From Actinomadura coerulea (GTDB lineage: Bacteria; Actinomycetota; Actinomycetes; Streptosporangiales; Streptosporangiaceae): a DNA stretch of 64,000 nucleotides. This document shows, piece after piece, positions 37,316-44,379 of this stretch. The DNA lies in NCBI RefSeq assembly GCF_014208105.1, contig NZ_JACHMQ010000001.1:7006001-7070000 (forward strand), read 5' to 3'. Below the pieces are notes generated by a model. The model was not told the DNA's origin, made no database searches, and saw nothing but the letters and a program-made list of their open reading frames with translations. Within the stretch, counting starts at the first letter, position 1. The number at the start of each line of letters is the position of its first letter. The position numbers and the translations under genes are program-made.

Positions 37316-38220
37316 CCGGCACCGCCCTGCTCGCATTGATCTCACTGGGGACCGTCGGCGGGGCGCACCTGCTGTCCCGGGCCCGGTGGACGTGGCGCAC
37401 GCCCCGGATCGGGATCGCGCTCTGGCAGGCCCTCGGGCTGTGCTGGGGCGTCGCCACGATCGGCGCCCTGCTCGGGCTCGCCCTCCTGCCGTACCGCAAG
37501 GGCGTCCTCGGCGGTCTGCCCGGCCTGTACGACGACCAGGCGGCCCGGCTCAACCCGGTGCAGGTGGCGGCCCTGCTCGCCGCGATCAGCCTGACCGGCG
37601 TGCTGCTGGTCATGCTGATGTTCGCGGTGCTGCGGGTCGTGCGGGCCCGGCGACGGCACCGGGCCCTGCTCGCGCTGGTGTCGCGCCGCGACTCCTCGGT
37701 GCCCGGCACCCTCGTCCTCGACCACCCCGGCGCCGCGGCGTACTGCGTGCCGGGCGTCCGCTCGTCCAAGGTCGTCGTCAGCGCCGGGACGCTGGAGCTG
37801 CTCGACCGCGGCGAGCTGGCCGCGGTGCTCGCGCACGAGCGCGCGCACGCCCGCGAGCGCCACGACCTGGTGCTGCTGCCGTTCGCGTCGCTGCGCCAGG
37901 TCTTCCCGCAGTTCCGGCTGGTCGGACGGTGCCTGGACGCGGTGGAGCTGCTGATCGAGATGGCCGCCGACGACCGCGCCCGGCACGGCCGCCCGCCGCG
38001 CGAGCTGGCGACCGCGCTGCTGCGCTTCGCCGCCGCCCGCCCGGCCGCCGCGCCGTCCGGCACGCTCGGCGTCGCCTCGCACAGCGACATCCCGGTGATG
38101 GCGCGGGTGCAGCGGCTGCTGGAGCCGGAGCCGCTGCCCCGCCGGACGCGCCTCGCCGCGTCGATCGCCGTCCCGGTCATCGCCGTCCTCCCGCTGCTGC
38201 TCCTGGTCCTGCCGCACTGA
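37312..38220 (+). CDS. M56 family membrane metallopeptidase (BlaR1-like, no sensor domain)
   Basis: A 302-residue protein with four membrane helices and a cytoplasmic zinc peptidase site HERAH at about residues 175-179 (VLAHERAHARERHD), with the third ligand Glu in DAVELLIEMAADDRA. Unlike full BlaR1 it lacks the C-terminal penicillin-binding sensor domain, so it either responds to another signal or works with a separate sensor. It is translationally coupled to blaI and probably cleaves it. Confidence 0.85.
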   Translation: MTGTALLALISLGTVGGAHLLSRARWTWRTPRIGIALWQALGLCWGVATIGALLGLALLPYRKGVLGGLPGLYDDQAARLNPVQVAALLAAISLTGVLLVMLMFAVLRVVRARRRHRALLALVSRRDSSVPGTLVLDHPGAAAYCVPGVRSSKVVVSAGTLELLDRGELAAVLAHERAHARERHDLVLLPFASLRQVFPQFRLVGRCLDAVELLIEMAADDRARHGRPPRELATALLRFAAARPAAAPSGTLGVASHSDIPVMARVQRLLEPEPLPRRTRLAASIAVPVIAVLPLLLLVLPH

Positions 38221-38245
38221 TCCGCCGGCGCCGCCGGCCGCACCG

Positions 38246-38713
38246 CTAGTCGGCCAGGACCGTCCCGTACAGGCGGGTGACGCGCAGGCGGATCACCAGC
38301 CGACGGTCCTTCACCATCTGCTCCAGGAACGCCCGCTCGTCGGCCGGGTCGGCGAAGCCCGGCGTCATCGCGAGCAGTTCGCGCCCCGTCGCGTCCCCGG
38401 GCTCCTCGGTGACGGGGGACAGCTCGGCGGCGCCCTCGGCGACCGCGAACGACAGGTGGCCGGGGCCGGAGGCGTGCAGCGCGGCGCGCGGTTCGCGCCG
38501 CAGCTGCTTCACCTTCGCCCGGTCGGCCGTCGTGGAGATCCGCACGACGCGCTCGTCCGGGTCCCACGTGTAGACGACCGTGGAGACGTGCGGGTGGCCG
38601 CTCTTCTTGGTCGTGGCGAGGACGCCGAACTGCTGCTCGCCGAGGAGGCGGGACAGCTCGTCCTCGCCGATGGGCTTGGGGCCGGGTCCCTGTCCGGGGC
38701 CGTACTCGGTCAT
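38246..38713 (-). CDS. PPOX-class F420-dependent oxidoreductase
   Basis: A 155-residue split-barrel protein of the F420-dependent TIGR03618-like group. Features are FGVLATTKKSGHPHVSTVVY (first strands), DRAKVKQLRREPRAALHA (cofactor phosphate contacts) and a C-terminal VIRLRVTRLYG. Coenzyme F420 is made by most actinobacteria. The substrate is unknown. ATG 38713 is well placed behind GAAGGAGATC. It lies downstream of the MFS gene on the same strand, about 35 bp away, and may be in the MarR operon. Confidence 0.85.
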   Translation of the reverse strand: MTEYGPGQGPGPKPIGEDELSRLLGEQQFGVLATTKKSGHPHVSTVVYTWDPDERVVRISTTADRAKVKQLRREPRAALHASGPGHLSFAVAEGAAELSPVTEEPGDATGRELLAMTPGFADPADERAFLEQMVKDRRLVIRLRVTRLYGTVLAD

Positions 38714-38747
38714 CGTGATCTCCTTCGGGTGGTGTTCGGTGGTGGGG

Positions 38748-40202
38748 TCAGACGGTGGTGGGGACGGACTCGACGGGCGCGGCGCCGGCCACGGGCGCCG
38801 GGCGGCGCAGGACGAGCAGCGACACCGCGAGCGCGGCGACCAGCAGGCCGGCCGAGACGGTGAACGCCAGGTGGTAGCCGCCGGTGAGGGCCGCGGCGGT
38901 GTCCCGCCCGTCCGCCCGCAGGGACTCCACGCGGGACGCGGCGAGCGTGGTCATGACCGCGACGCCGAGCGCCATCCCGACCTGCTGGACGGTGTTGAAC
39001 AGCCCGGACGCCAGGCCGGCGTCCTCGGGACGGGCGCTGGACATGCCGAGCCCGGTCAGTGACGGCAGCACGAGCCCGCCGCCGGCGATCAGCACGAACA
39101 CCGGGAGCAGGTCGGTGACGTAGTCCGCGTCCACCGGGACGGTCGTGAGCCAGGCCATCGCGCCGATGAGCAGGACGAGCCCCGCCACCAGCACGAAGCG
39201 CTCGCCGAAGCGGTTGGAGAGCCGCGCGGAGGCCAGCAGCGACACCGCGCCGATCGACACGGCCGCGGGGAGCATCGCGAGGCCGGTGCCGAGCGCGCTG
39301 TAGCCGAGGACCTGCTGCATGTAGAGGGCGACGATCACCTGGAAGGAGAACATCGCCGACAGGGTGAGCAACTGGACCACGTAGGCGCCGGACACGTTGC
39401 GGGAGCGCAGGATCCGCAGCGGCATCAGCGGCGTCGCGGCGCGGGACTGGCGGAGGACGAACCCGGCGAGCAGCGCCAGCGCCACGGCGCCGAGGCCGAG
39501 CGTGTGCGCCGAGAGCCAGCCGAACCGCTCGACTTTGACGACGGTGTAGATGCCGAGCATCAGCCCGGACGTGACCAGCACCGCGCCGGCGATGTCGGCG
39601 CCGGCGGCCAGGCCGGCGCCCCGGTCGCGGGGGAGCGCGGGGAGGGCGAGCAGCATCACGGCGAGGCCGATCGGCAGGTTGATCAGGAAGATCCAGTGCC
39701 AGCTCAGCACGTCGGTGAGCACGCCGCCGACCACCTGCCCGATGGACGCGCCGGCCGCGCCGGTGAAGCTGAACACCCCGATCGCCTTGGCCCGTTCGCG
39801 GGGGTCGGTGAACAGCGTCACGAGGATGCCGAGGACGACGGCGGAGGAGAGGGCGCTGCCGACGCCCTGCAGGAACCGGGCGGCGATCAGGAGGCCGGAG
39901 GTGGTGGCGGCGCCCGCCAGCACCGACGCCGCCGTGAAGACGGCGTTCCCGGCGAGGAACAGCGTCCGGCGGCCGACGAGGTCGCCGAGCCGGCCGGCGA
40001 GGAGCAGCAGGCCGCCGAGGGGGATCAGGTAGGCGTTCATGATCCAGCTGAGCCCGGCGGGCGAGAAGCCGAGGTCGTCCTGGATGGCGGGGGCCGCGAC
40101 CGTGACGATGCTGCCGTCGAGGATCGTCATCAGCATCGTGGCGGACAGCACACCGAGCGCCGCCCATCGGGAGCGGAGCGGGGAGAGCGAGAGGGAGGGC
40201 AT
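38748..40202 (-). CDS. DHA2-family (14-helix) drug efflux MFS transporter
   Basis: A 484-residue protein with 14 predicted helices. DGSIVTVAAPAIQDDLGFSP is motif D1 of the DHA2 family, LLAGRLGDLVGRRTLFLAG is motif A, and GVFSFTGAAGASIGQVVGG is motif C of drug:H+ antiporters. It probably expels one or more hydrophobic compounds. AGGAG lies before ATG 40202. It sits downstream of a MarR gene on the same strand with an operator in the gap. Confidence 0.9.
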   Translation of the reverse strand: MPSLSLSPLRSRWAALGVLSATMLMTILDGSIVTVAAPAIQDDLGFSPAGLSWIMNAYLIPLGGLLLLAGRLGDLVGRRTLFLAGNAVFTAASVLAGAATTSGLLIAARFLQGVGSALSSAVVLGILVTLFTDPRERAKAIGVFSFTGAAGASIGQVVGGVLTDVLSWHWIFLINLPIGLAVMLLALPALPRDRGAGLAAGADIAGAVLVTSGLMLGIYTVVKVERFGWLSAHTLGLGAVALALLAGFVLRQSRAATPLMPLRILRSRNVSGAYVVQLLTLSAMFSFQVIVALYMQQVLGYSALGTGLAMLPAAVSIGAVSLLASARLSNRFGERFVLVAGLVLLIGAMAWLTTVPVDADYVTDLLPVFVLIAGGGLVLPSLTGLGMSSARPEDAGLASGLFNTVQQVGMALGVAVMTTLAASRVESLRADGRDTAAALTGGYHLAFTVSAGLLVAALAVSLLVLRRPAPVAGAAPVESVPTTV

Positions 40203-40241
40203 TGGTCTTCTCCTGTCGGGAGGTACAGGAGAAACCGTAGC

Positions 40242-40267
40242 AGATAGTTTCGTTGCAGACTATCTGA
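40242..40267. promoter_or_regulatory. MarR operator 1, in front of the efflux gene
   Basis: CAGATAGT (40241-40248) and ACTATCTG (40259-40266) are perfect 8-bp arms with a 10-bp spacer. The 26-bp stretch 40242-40267 is identical at 21 positions to operator 2 upstream of the marR gene. Confidence 0.8.
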
Positions 40268-40274
40268 GACGGAT

Positions 40275-40763
40275 TTACTTCGTGCGCTGGCGGGCGCGCC
40301 GGGCCGGCGCCGAGGCCTCCGGCGGGGTGGCCAGATGCCCGCTGACCAGCGTGTTCAACGCCCGCACGAGGGCCTCGCGCTGGTCGTCCGGCAGCGAGTC
40401 GAGGGCCGCCGCGTGGACGCCGTCCACGATCTGCTGGCTGCGCGCGGCGACCCGCGCGCCCTCCTCGGTGACGGCGATGATCCGGGCCCGCCGGTCCCGG
40501 GACGAGGCGCGCCGCTCGGCGAGCCCGGCCTTCTCCAGCGCGTCCACGGTCACGACCATGGTGGTCTTGTCCATGTCGCCGATCTCGGCGAGCTGGATCT
40601 GGGTGCGCTCCTCCTCCAGCGCGTGCACCAGGACGCAGTGCATGCGCGGGGTCAGCCCGATCTCCGCGAGCGCCGCGGTCATGCGGCCGCGCAGCACGTG
40701 GCTGGTGTGGTCGAGCAGGAAGGACAGGTCCGTCTGCGTGCGTGCGGGCGCCATCGAGGTCAT
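40275..40763 (-). CDS. MarR family repressor of the efflux operon
   Basis: A 162-residue winged-helix regulator (IQLAEIGDMDKTTMVVTVDA, LEKAGLAERRASSRDRRARI). It lies upstream of, and on the same strand as, the DHA2 transporter. Two near-identical operators, one before marR and one in the gap before the transporter, indicate that it controls both promoters, typical of ligand-relieved efflux control. The ligand is probably an exported compound. Confidence 0.9.
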   Translation of the reverse strand: MTSMAPARTQTDLSFLLDHTSHVLRGRMTAALAEIGLTPRMHCVLVHALEEERTQIQLAEIGDMDKTTMVVTVDALEKAGLAERRASSRDRRARIIAVTEEGARVAARSQQIVDGVHAAALDSLPDDQREALVRALNTLVSGHLATPPEASAPARRARQRTK

Positions 40764-40779
40764 GCGCCCAGCCTACCCA

Positions 40780-40805
40780 AGATGGTTCCGTTCCAGATTA
40801 TCTGG
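40780..40805. promoter_or_regulatory. MarR operator 2, in front of marR
   Basis: The sequence starts AGATGGTTCCGTT and ends CCAGATTATCTGG. It aligns without gaps to operator 1, with 21 of 26 identical bases. It begins 17 bp before the marR start codon. Confidence 0.8.
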
Positions 40806-40813
40806 CAGCCCTC

Positions 40814-40871
40814 GCATCCGGCGGGCCGGCATCCGGCGGGCCGGCATCCGGGGCCCCGGCATCGCATGGGC
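40814..40871 (+). repeat. 15-bp tandem repeats in the trpS promoter region
   Basis: GCATCCGGCGGGCCG at 40814-40828 and 40829-40843 is followed by GCATCCGGGGCCCCG (40844-40858) and a partial copy GCATCGCATGGGC (40859-40871), which runs into the -10 box. The repeats therefore occupy the -35 region of the trpS leader promoter. Confidence 0.85.
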
Positions 40872-40877
40872 TAGCAT
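40872..40877 (+). promoter_or_regulatory. -10 box of the trpS leader transcript
   Basis: TAGCAT ends 6 nt before the leader peptide GTG at 40884, so the leader peptide is likely translated from a leaderless mRNA. A GGAGG lies only 1 nt before the GTG, too close to act as a normal ribosome binding site. Confidence 0.6.
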
Positions 40878-40883
40878 GGAGGG

Positions 40884-40922
40884 GTGAAGCGCACCGCATG
40901 TCTCGGCTGGTGGCCGTCCTAG
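40884..40922 (+). CDS. trpS leader peptide MKRTACLGWWPS
   Basis: A 12-codon frame with two adjacent Trp codons at 40908-40913, followed by Pro, Ser and TAG. The Trp codons overlap the 5' arm of the first hairpin. Ribosome stalling there when charged tRNA-Trp is scarce would free the next RNA segment to form an antiterminator. This is the classic sensor arrangement of ribosome-mediated attenuation; the same principle is known for an auxiliary, indolmycin-resistant trpS of Streptomyces. Confidence 0.85.
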   Translation: MKRTACLGWWPS

Positions 40923-40974
40923 GACGGCCACAGCGACGCATGCGATCGGGCCGTCCCCTGGACGGCCCTTTCTC
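40910..40974 (+). promoter_or_regulatory. Tryptophan attenuator (hairpins 1:2, 2:3 and 3:4)
   Basis: Segment 1 (40910-40919, GTGGCCGTCC) pairs with segment 2 (40922-40931, GGACGGCCAC). Segment 2 can instead pair through GGACGGCC (40922-40929) with GGCCGTCC in segment 3 (40949-40956). Segment 3 (40948-40956) pairs with segment 4 (40960-40968) as the terminator. The pairings are mutually exclusive as required: a ribosome stalled at Trp-Trp covers segment 1, allowing 2:3 and read-through. Confidence 0.9.
40948..40974 (+). terminator. Intrinsic terminator of the trpS attenuator
   Basis: GGGCCGTCC (40948-40956), loop CCT, GGACGGCCC (40960-40968), followed by TTTCTC and more pyrimidines. Confidence 0.85.
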
Positions 40975-41033
40975 TTCCTCGGTGAACCGGGCCGGACCGG
41001 CGGGACGTCCGGAGACCCGACGAGGAGGACCCC

Positions 41034-42065
41034 ATGGACATCACCCCCGAAGCCCGCAGCCGCGAGCTGGAAGAACGCGTCGCGGCCGACCCCGGAGCCT
41101 TCCGGATCCTGACCGGCGACCGCCCCACCGGCCCGCTGCACCTCGGGCACTACTTCGGCACCCTGGCGAACCGGGCGCGGCTCCAGCGCGCGGGCGTGGA
41201 ACTGTTCGTCCTGGTGGCCGACTACCAGGTGCTCACCGACCGGGACGTCGCCGACCACCTCTCGGAGTACGTCGAGGGCCTGGTCGCCGACTACCTCGCG
41301 GCCGGGATCGACCCGTCCACGGCGACGGTCTTCCGGCACAGCTCCGTCCCCGCGCTGAACCAGCTCATGCTGCCGTTCCTGTCGCTGGTGTCGATCGCGG
41401 AGCTGAGCCGCAACCCCACGGTGAAGGACGAGATCGCGACGTCCCGGCAGGCGGCGGTCAGCGGGCTGATGTTCACCTACCCCGTCCACCAGGCCGCCGA
41501 CATCCTGTTCTGCAAGGCGAACCTCGTGCCCGTCGGCCGGGACCAGCTCCCGCACCAGGAGATCACCCGGACCGTCGCGCGCCGCTTCAACGAGCGCTAC
41601 GGGCCCGTCTTCCCGGTCCCGGACGCCCTGCTGTCGGCCGCGCCCGTCCTGCTCGGAACCGACGGCCGCAAGATGAGCAAGAGCCGTGGCAACGCCATCG
41701 CGCTCTCCGCCACCGAGGACGAGACGGCGCGGCTGATCAGGCGGGCCGTGACCGACGCCGACCGGACCATCGCCTACGCGCCCGAGACCCGCCCGGAGGT
41801 CTCCAGCCTGGTGCTGCTCGCCGCGCTCTGCCAGGACCGCGACCCGCACGCCGTCGCCGCCGAGATCGGCGACGGCGGCTCGGCGGCGCTGAAGAAGGTC
41901 GTGACCGACTCGGTGAACGAGTTCCTGCGGCCGATCCGCGCCCGCCGCGCCGAGCTGGCCGCGGACCGCGCGTACCTGCGCGGCGTCCTGGCCGAGGGCG
42001 ACGAGCGCGCCAACGCGATCGCGGACCGCACGCTGGCGGAGGTCAGGGAGGCGATGGCGTCGTGA
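41034..42065 (+). CDS. trpS: Tryptophanyl-tRNA synthetase under attenuation control
   Basis: Class I aminoacyl-tRNA synthetase that charges tRNA-Trp. The 343-residue protein has the HIGH-type signature PTGPLHLGHYFG at about residues 31-42 and KMSKS near 212-216 (GTDGRKMSKSRGN). Length and motifs fit bacterial TrpRS. The attenuator upstream implies induction on tryptophan-tRNA shortage. In Streptomyces an extra, indolmycin-resistant TrpRS is controlled this way, so this may be such an auxiliary enzyme rather than the housekeeping one; a second trpS elsewhere would be needed to confirm. GGAGG precedes ATG 41034. Confidence 0.9.
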   Translation: MDITPEARSRELEERVAADPGAFRILTGDRPTGPLHLGHYFGTLANRARLQRAGVELFVLVADYQVLTDRDVADHLSEYVEGLVADYLAAGIDPSTATVFRHSSVPALNQLMLPFLSLVSIAELSRNPTVKDEIATSRQAAVSGLMFTYPVHQAADILFCKANLVPVGRDQLPHQEITRTVARRFNERYGPVFPVPDALLSAAPVLLGTDGRKMSKSRGNAIALSATEDETARLIRRAVTDADRTIAYAPETRPEVSSLVLLAALCQDRDPHAVAAEIGDGGSAALKKVVTDSVNEFLRPIRARRAELAADRAYLRGVLAEGDERANAIADRTLAEVREAMAS

Positions 42066-42092
42066 ACGGCGGGGCGTGAGAGGCGTGGCGTC

Positions 42093-42710
42093 CTAGCGGG
42101 GGGCGATGCCGTGGAGGACGGTCGCGACGAGGTCGTCCACGAGCTCGGGGGACACGCGGTCGGCGAGGCCCTGGCCACGGAACAGCAGCGACAGCACCGG
42201 CTCGTGGCACGCGCCGACGATCAGCGAGGCGGCCGCCTCCACCCGGGCGTCCGGGGCGAGGCGGCCGAGGTCGCGCTCGCCGCGCAGGTAGGAGGCGAGC
42301 CGCTCGTTCCAGGTACCGCCCCCGCCGGTCAGCGCCGCGAACCGGGCGAGGACGGCCGGGTTGCCGACCAGCCCGGTCAGCGCGGGCAGCATCCCGTCGT
42401 GCAGGGCGAGGCCGTACGCCACGTACGCGCGCAGGTTCTCCTCGACCGTGCCGGCGCCGGGCTCGGGCAGCGGGCCGAGCGGCCGCGCGACCGACTCGGC
42501 GTGCGCCCGCAGCGCGTGCGCGAGCAGCTCCTCCTTGTCGGCGAAGTGGTTGTAGAGGACGCCGTCGGCGACGCCGGCCTCCCGCGCGATCGCCCGGACG
42601 GTCAGGCCCGCCGTCCCGCGCTCGGCGATCATCCGCTCGGCCGTGGCGATCAGGTGGTCGGGCAGGGTGCGGCCGCCGGCGCCCAGCGCCGCCGCTCTTC
42701 GAGGTGACAT
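42093..42710 (-). CDS. TetR family regulator
   Basis: A 205-residue TetR protein with HTH AERGTAGLTVRAIAREAGVA followed by DGVLYNHFADKEELL and a C-terminal domain with LHDGMLPALTGLVGN. TACGAT on the reverse strand (42724-42719) lies 8 nt before the ATG at 42710, so it is probably leaderless. It is convergent with trpS and on the same strand as the downstream end of the methyltransferase gene. No operator or target is evident. Confidence 0.8.
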   Translation of the reverse strand: MSPRRAAALGAGGRTLPDHLIATAERMIAERGTAGLTVRAIAREAGVADGVLYNHFADKEELLAHALRAHAESVARPLGPLPEPGAGTVEENLRAYVAYGLALHDGMLPALTGLVGNPAVLARFAALTGGGGTWNERLASYLRGERDLGRLAPDARVEAAASLIVGACHEPVLSLLFRGQGLADRVSPELVDDLVATVLHGIAPR

Positions 42711-42774
42711 CACCCCGCATCGTAATGAGCGGGCCCGGGCCTGTGCGCGGCGAGCCCCGGCCCGGCGGCGCGCC

Positions 42775-43590
42775 TCACCGCCGTGCCGTGACCAGCCACG
42801 CGGTGCCGCGCAGGCGGACGGCGCCGTCGCGCTCGAAGGGCCGCATCGCCTCGACGAGGGCGTCGCGCACCTCGTCGCCCGTGCCGTAGTTGTAGTGGAT
42901 CGGGCCCCACCCGGCGAAGAACTCCCCGGCCTCGCGGGCGTCGCGGCCCCAGATCTGCTGGGCCTCGACCCGGCGGCTGGACACGCCGTGGAAGCCGGCG
43001 CCGCCGAGGATCTCCTGGACGCGGCCCGGGTCCGACAGCGACAGCGGCCCGCCGTCGTGCCCGATCGGGGGGCGGTCGAGGGGCGGCAGCGCGGCCATGA
43101 GGGCTCCCATGTCGTTCTCGGCGGGGGGCGTCATGCACAGGAACGCCAGCCGGCCCCCCTCGCGCAGCGCCCGCCGGACGTTGCCGAACGCGGCGACCGG
43201 GTCGGCGAAGAACATGATCCCGAACCGGCTGACGGCGACGTCGAAGCCGGCGGCGGGGAACGGGTGCACCTGCGCGTCGCCCCGCTCGAAGGCCGCGTTC
43301 GCGACGCCCTCCTCGTCGGCGAGCGCGCGGGCGCGGGCGAGCATCGGCCGGGAGAGGTCGACGCCCGTGGCGGCGCCGAGGGGCGCCCGCCTCGCGGCGA
43401 GCCGGGTGACCTGCCCGTTCCCGCAGCCGATGTCGAGGATCCGGTCGCGCGGCCCGATCGCCGCCGCCTCCAGCAGGGCGTCGTTGAACCCGCCGTTCAT
43501 GGCGTCGTACCGGTCGTGGTTCTCGGCCCAGTGCTCGCCCTCGTACCCGTTCCACGCCTCCGCCTGGTGGGTGTTGACGATCTCCGTCAT
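42775..43590 (-). CDS. Class I SAM-dependent methyltransferase
   Basis: A 271-residue enzyme with the SAM-binding motif ILDIGCGNGQVTRLAA (about residues 51-66), the acidic loop ATGVDLSRPML, and motif II DVAVSRFGIMFFADPV. It belongs to the UbiE/Methyltransf_11-like group; the acceptor is unknown. ATG 43590 follows AGGAGGAGAC. Its upstream region holds two overlapping ATGAAC-N4-GTTCAT palindromes, and the next gene on the other strand is a TetR, which is the likely regulator of this gene. Confidence 0.85.
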   Translation of the reverse strand: MTEIVNTHQAEAWNGYEGEHWAENHDRYDAMNGGFNDALLEAAAIGPRDRILDIGCGNGQVTRLAARRAPLGAATGVDLSRPMLARARALADEEGVANAAFERGDAQVHPFPAAGFDVAVSRFGIMFFADPVAAFGNVRRALREGGRLAFLCMTPPAENDMGALMAALPPLDRPPIGHDGGPLSLSDPGRVQEILGGAGFHGVSSRRVEAQQIWGRDAREAGEFFAGWGPIHYNYGTGDEVRDALVEAMRPFERDGAVRLRGTAWLVTARR

Positions 43591-43601
43591 GTCTCCTCCT
43601 T

Positions 43602-43631
43602 ATGAACGCATGTTCATGAACGTGTGTTCAT
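43602..43631. promoter_or_regulatory. Double TetR-type operator
   Basis: ATGAAC-GCAT-GTTCAT (43602-43617) and ATGAAC-GTGT-GTTCAT (43616-43631) overlap by two bases. They lie between the divergent methyltransferase and TetR genes, 11 bp upstream of the methyltransferase start. Confidence 0.8.
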
Positions 43632-43731
43632 AATCGGTGCGGGACGGCGGTGAAGTCAAGGCGGGCCGAGTCGAGGGGGCGGATGAGGGCGACGGGTTCC
43701 GCGAACAGTAGAACGGAATGGTTCGTTCCCC

Positions 43732-43737
43732 TAGAAT
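43732..43737 (+). promoter_or_regulatory. -10 box of the TetR / AlkZ-like operon (leaderless)
   Basis: TAGAAT ends 6 nt before the ATG at 43744. Imperfect GAACG/CGTTC repeats lie just upstream (about 43711-43728). Confidence 0.6.
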
Positions 43738-43743
43738 GGGGTC

Positions 43744-44379
43744 ATGGAGACGGCACGAGCGCCCATGAGCGGGCGGAAGGCGCAGGCCGCACGCAACGAC
43801 GAACTCATCCGGGAGGCGGCGCGGGCGGTGTTCACCGCCGACCCCGGCGCGCCGATCTCGGCGGTGGCCGAGCACGCCGGGGTGGGGATCAGCGCGCTGT
43901 ACCGGCGCTACAAGAGCAAGGAGGACCTTCTCCAGAAGCTCGCCGACGAGGGCATGGACCGCTATCTCGCCGAGGTGGAGGCGGCCCTCGCCGACGACGG
44001 CGACGCGTGGGAGGCGTTCGCCGCGTTCATGCGCCGCTGCCTGGACATCGGCGCGGGCTCGCTCACCATGCGGCTGGCGGGCGGCTTCGAGGTCACCGAG
44101 GCCATGAGCCGCAAGGGCCGGGAGATCCATCTCGCGACGCAGCGGCTGCTGGAGCGCACCCGGGAGGCGGGCGGGCTGCGGCCCGAGATCGAGGTCGGCG
44201 ACGTCTCGGTGATCCTCGAATATCTGCACGGCATCCGGATCGGGGACGACGAGCGGATGAACCGGCTGCGGCACCGCTACCTGGCGCTGATCCTGGACGC
44301 CATGAACCTCGCGGACCGGCACGCGCTGCCCGGTCCCGCGCCGAGCTGGCAGGAACTGGCCACCCGCTATGACGACTGA
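43744..44379 (+). CDS. TetR family regulator
   Basis: A 211-residue regulator with HTH DPGAPISAVAEHAGVGISAL followed by YRRYKSKEDLL, and a helical C-terminal domain. It is divergent from the methyltransferase, sharing a region with two ATGAAC-N4-GTTCAT operators, and overlaps the AlkZ-like gene by 11 bp. It thus probably regulates both a methyltransferase and a DNA glycosylase-like protein. The mRNA is likely leaderless. Confidence 0.85.
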   Translation: METARAPMSGRKAQAARNDELIREAARAVFTADPGAPISAVAEHAGVGISALYRRYKSKEDLLQKLADEGMDRYLAEVEAALADDGDAWEAFAAFMRRCLDIGAGSLTMRLAGGFEVTEAMSRKGREIHLATQRLLERTREAGGLRPEIEVGDVSVILEYLHGIRIGDDERMNRLRHRYLALILDAMNLADRHALPGPAPSWQELATRYDD

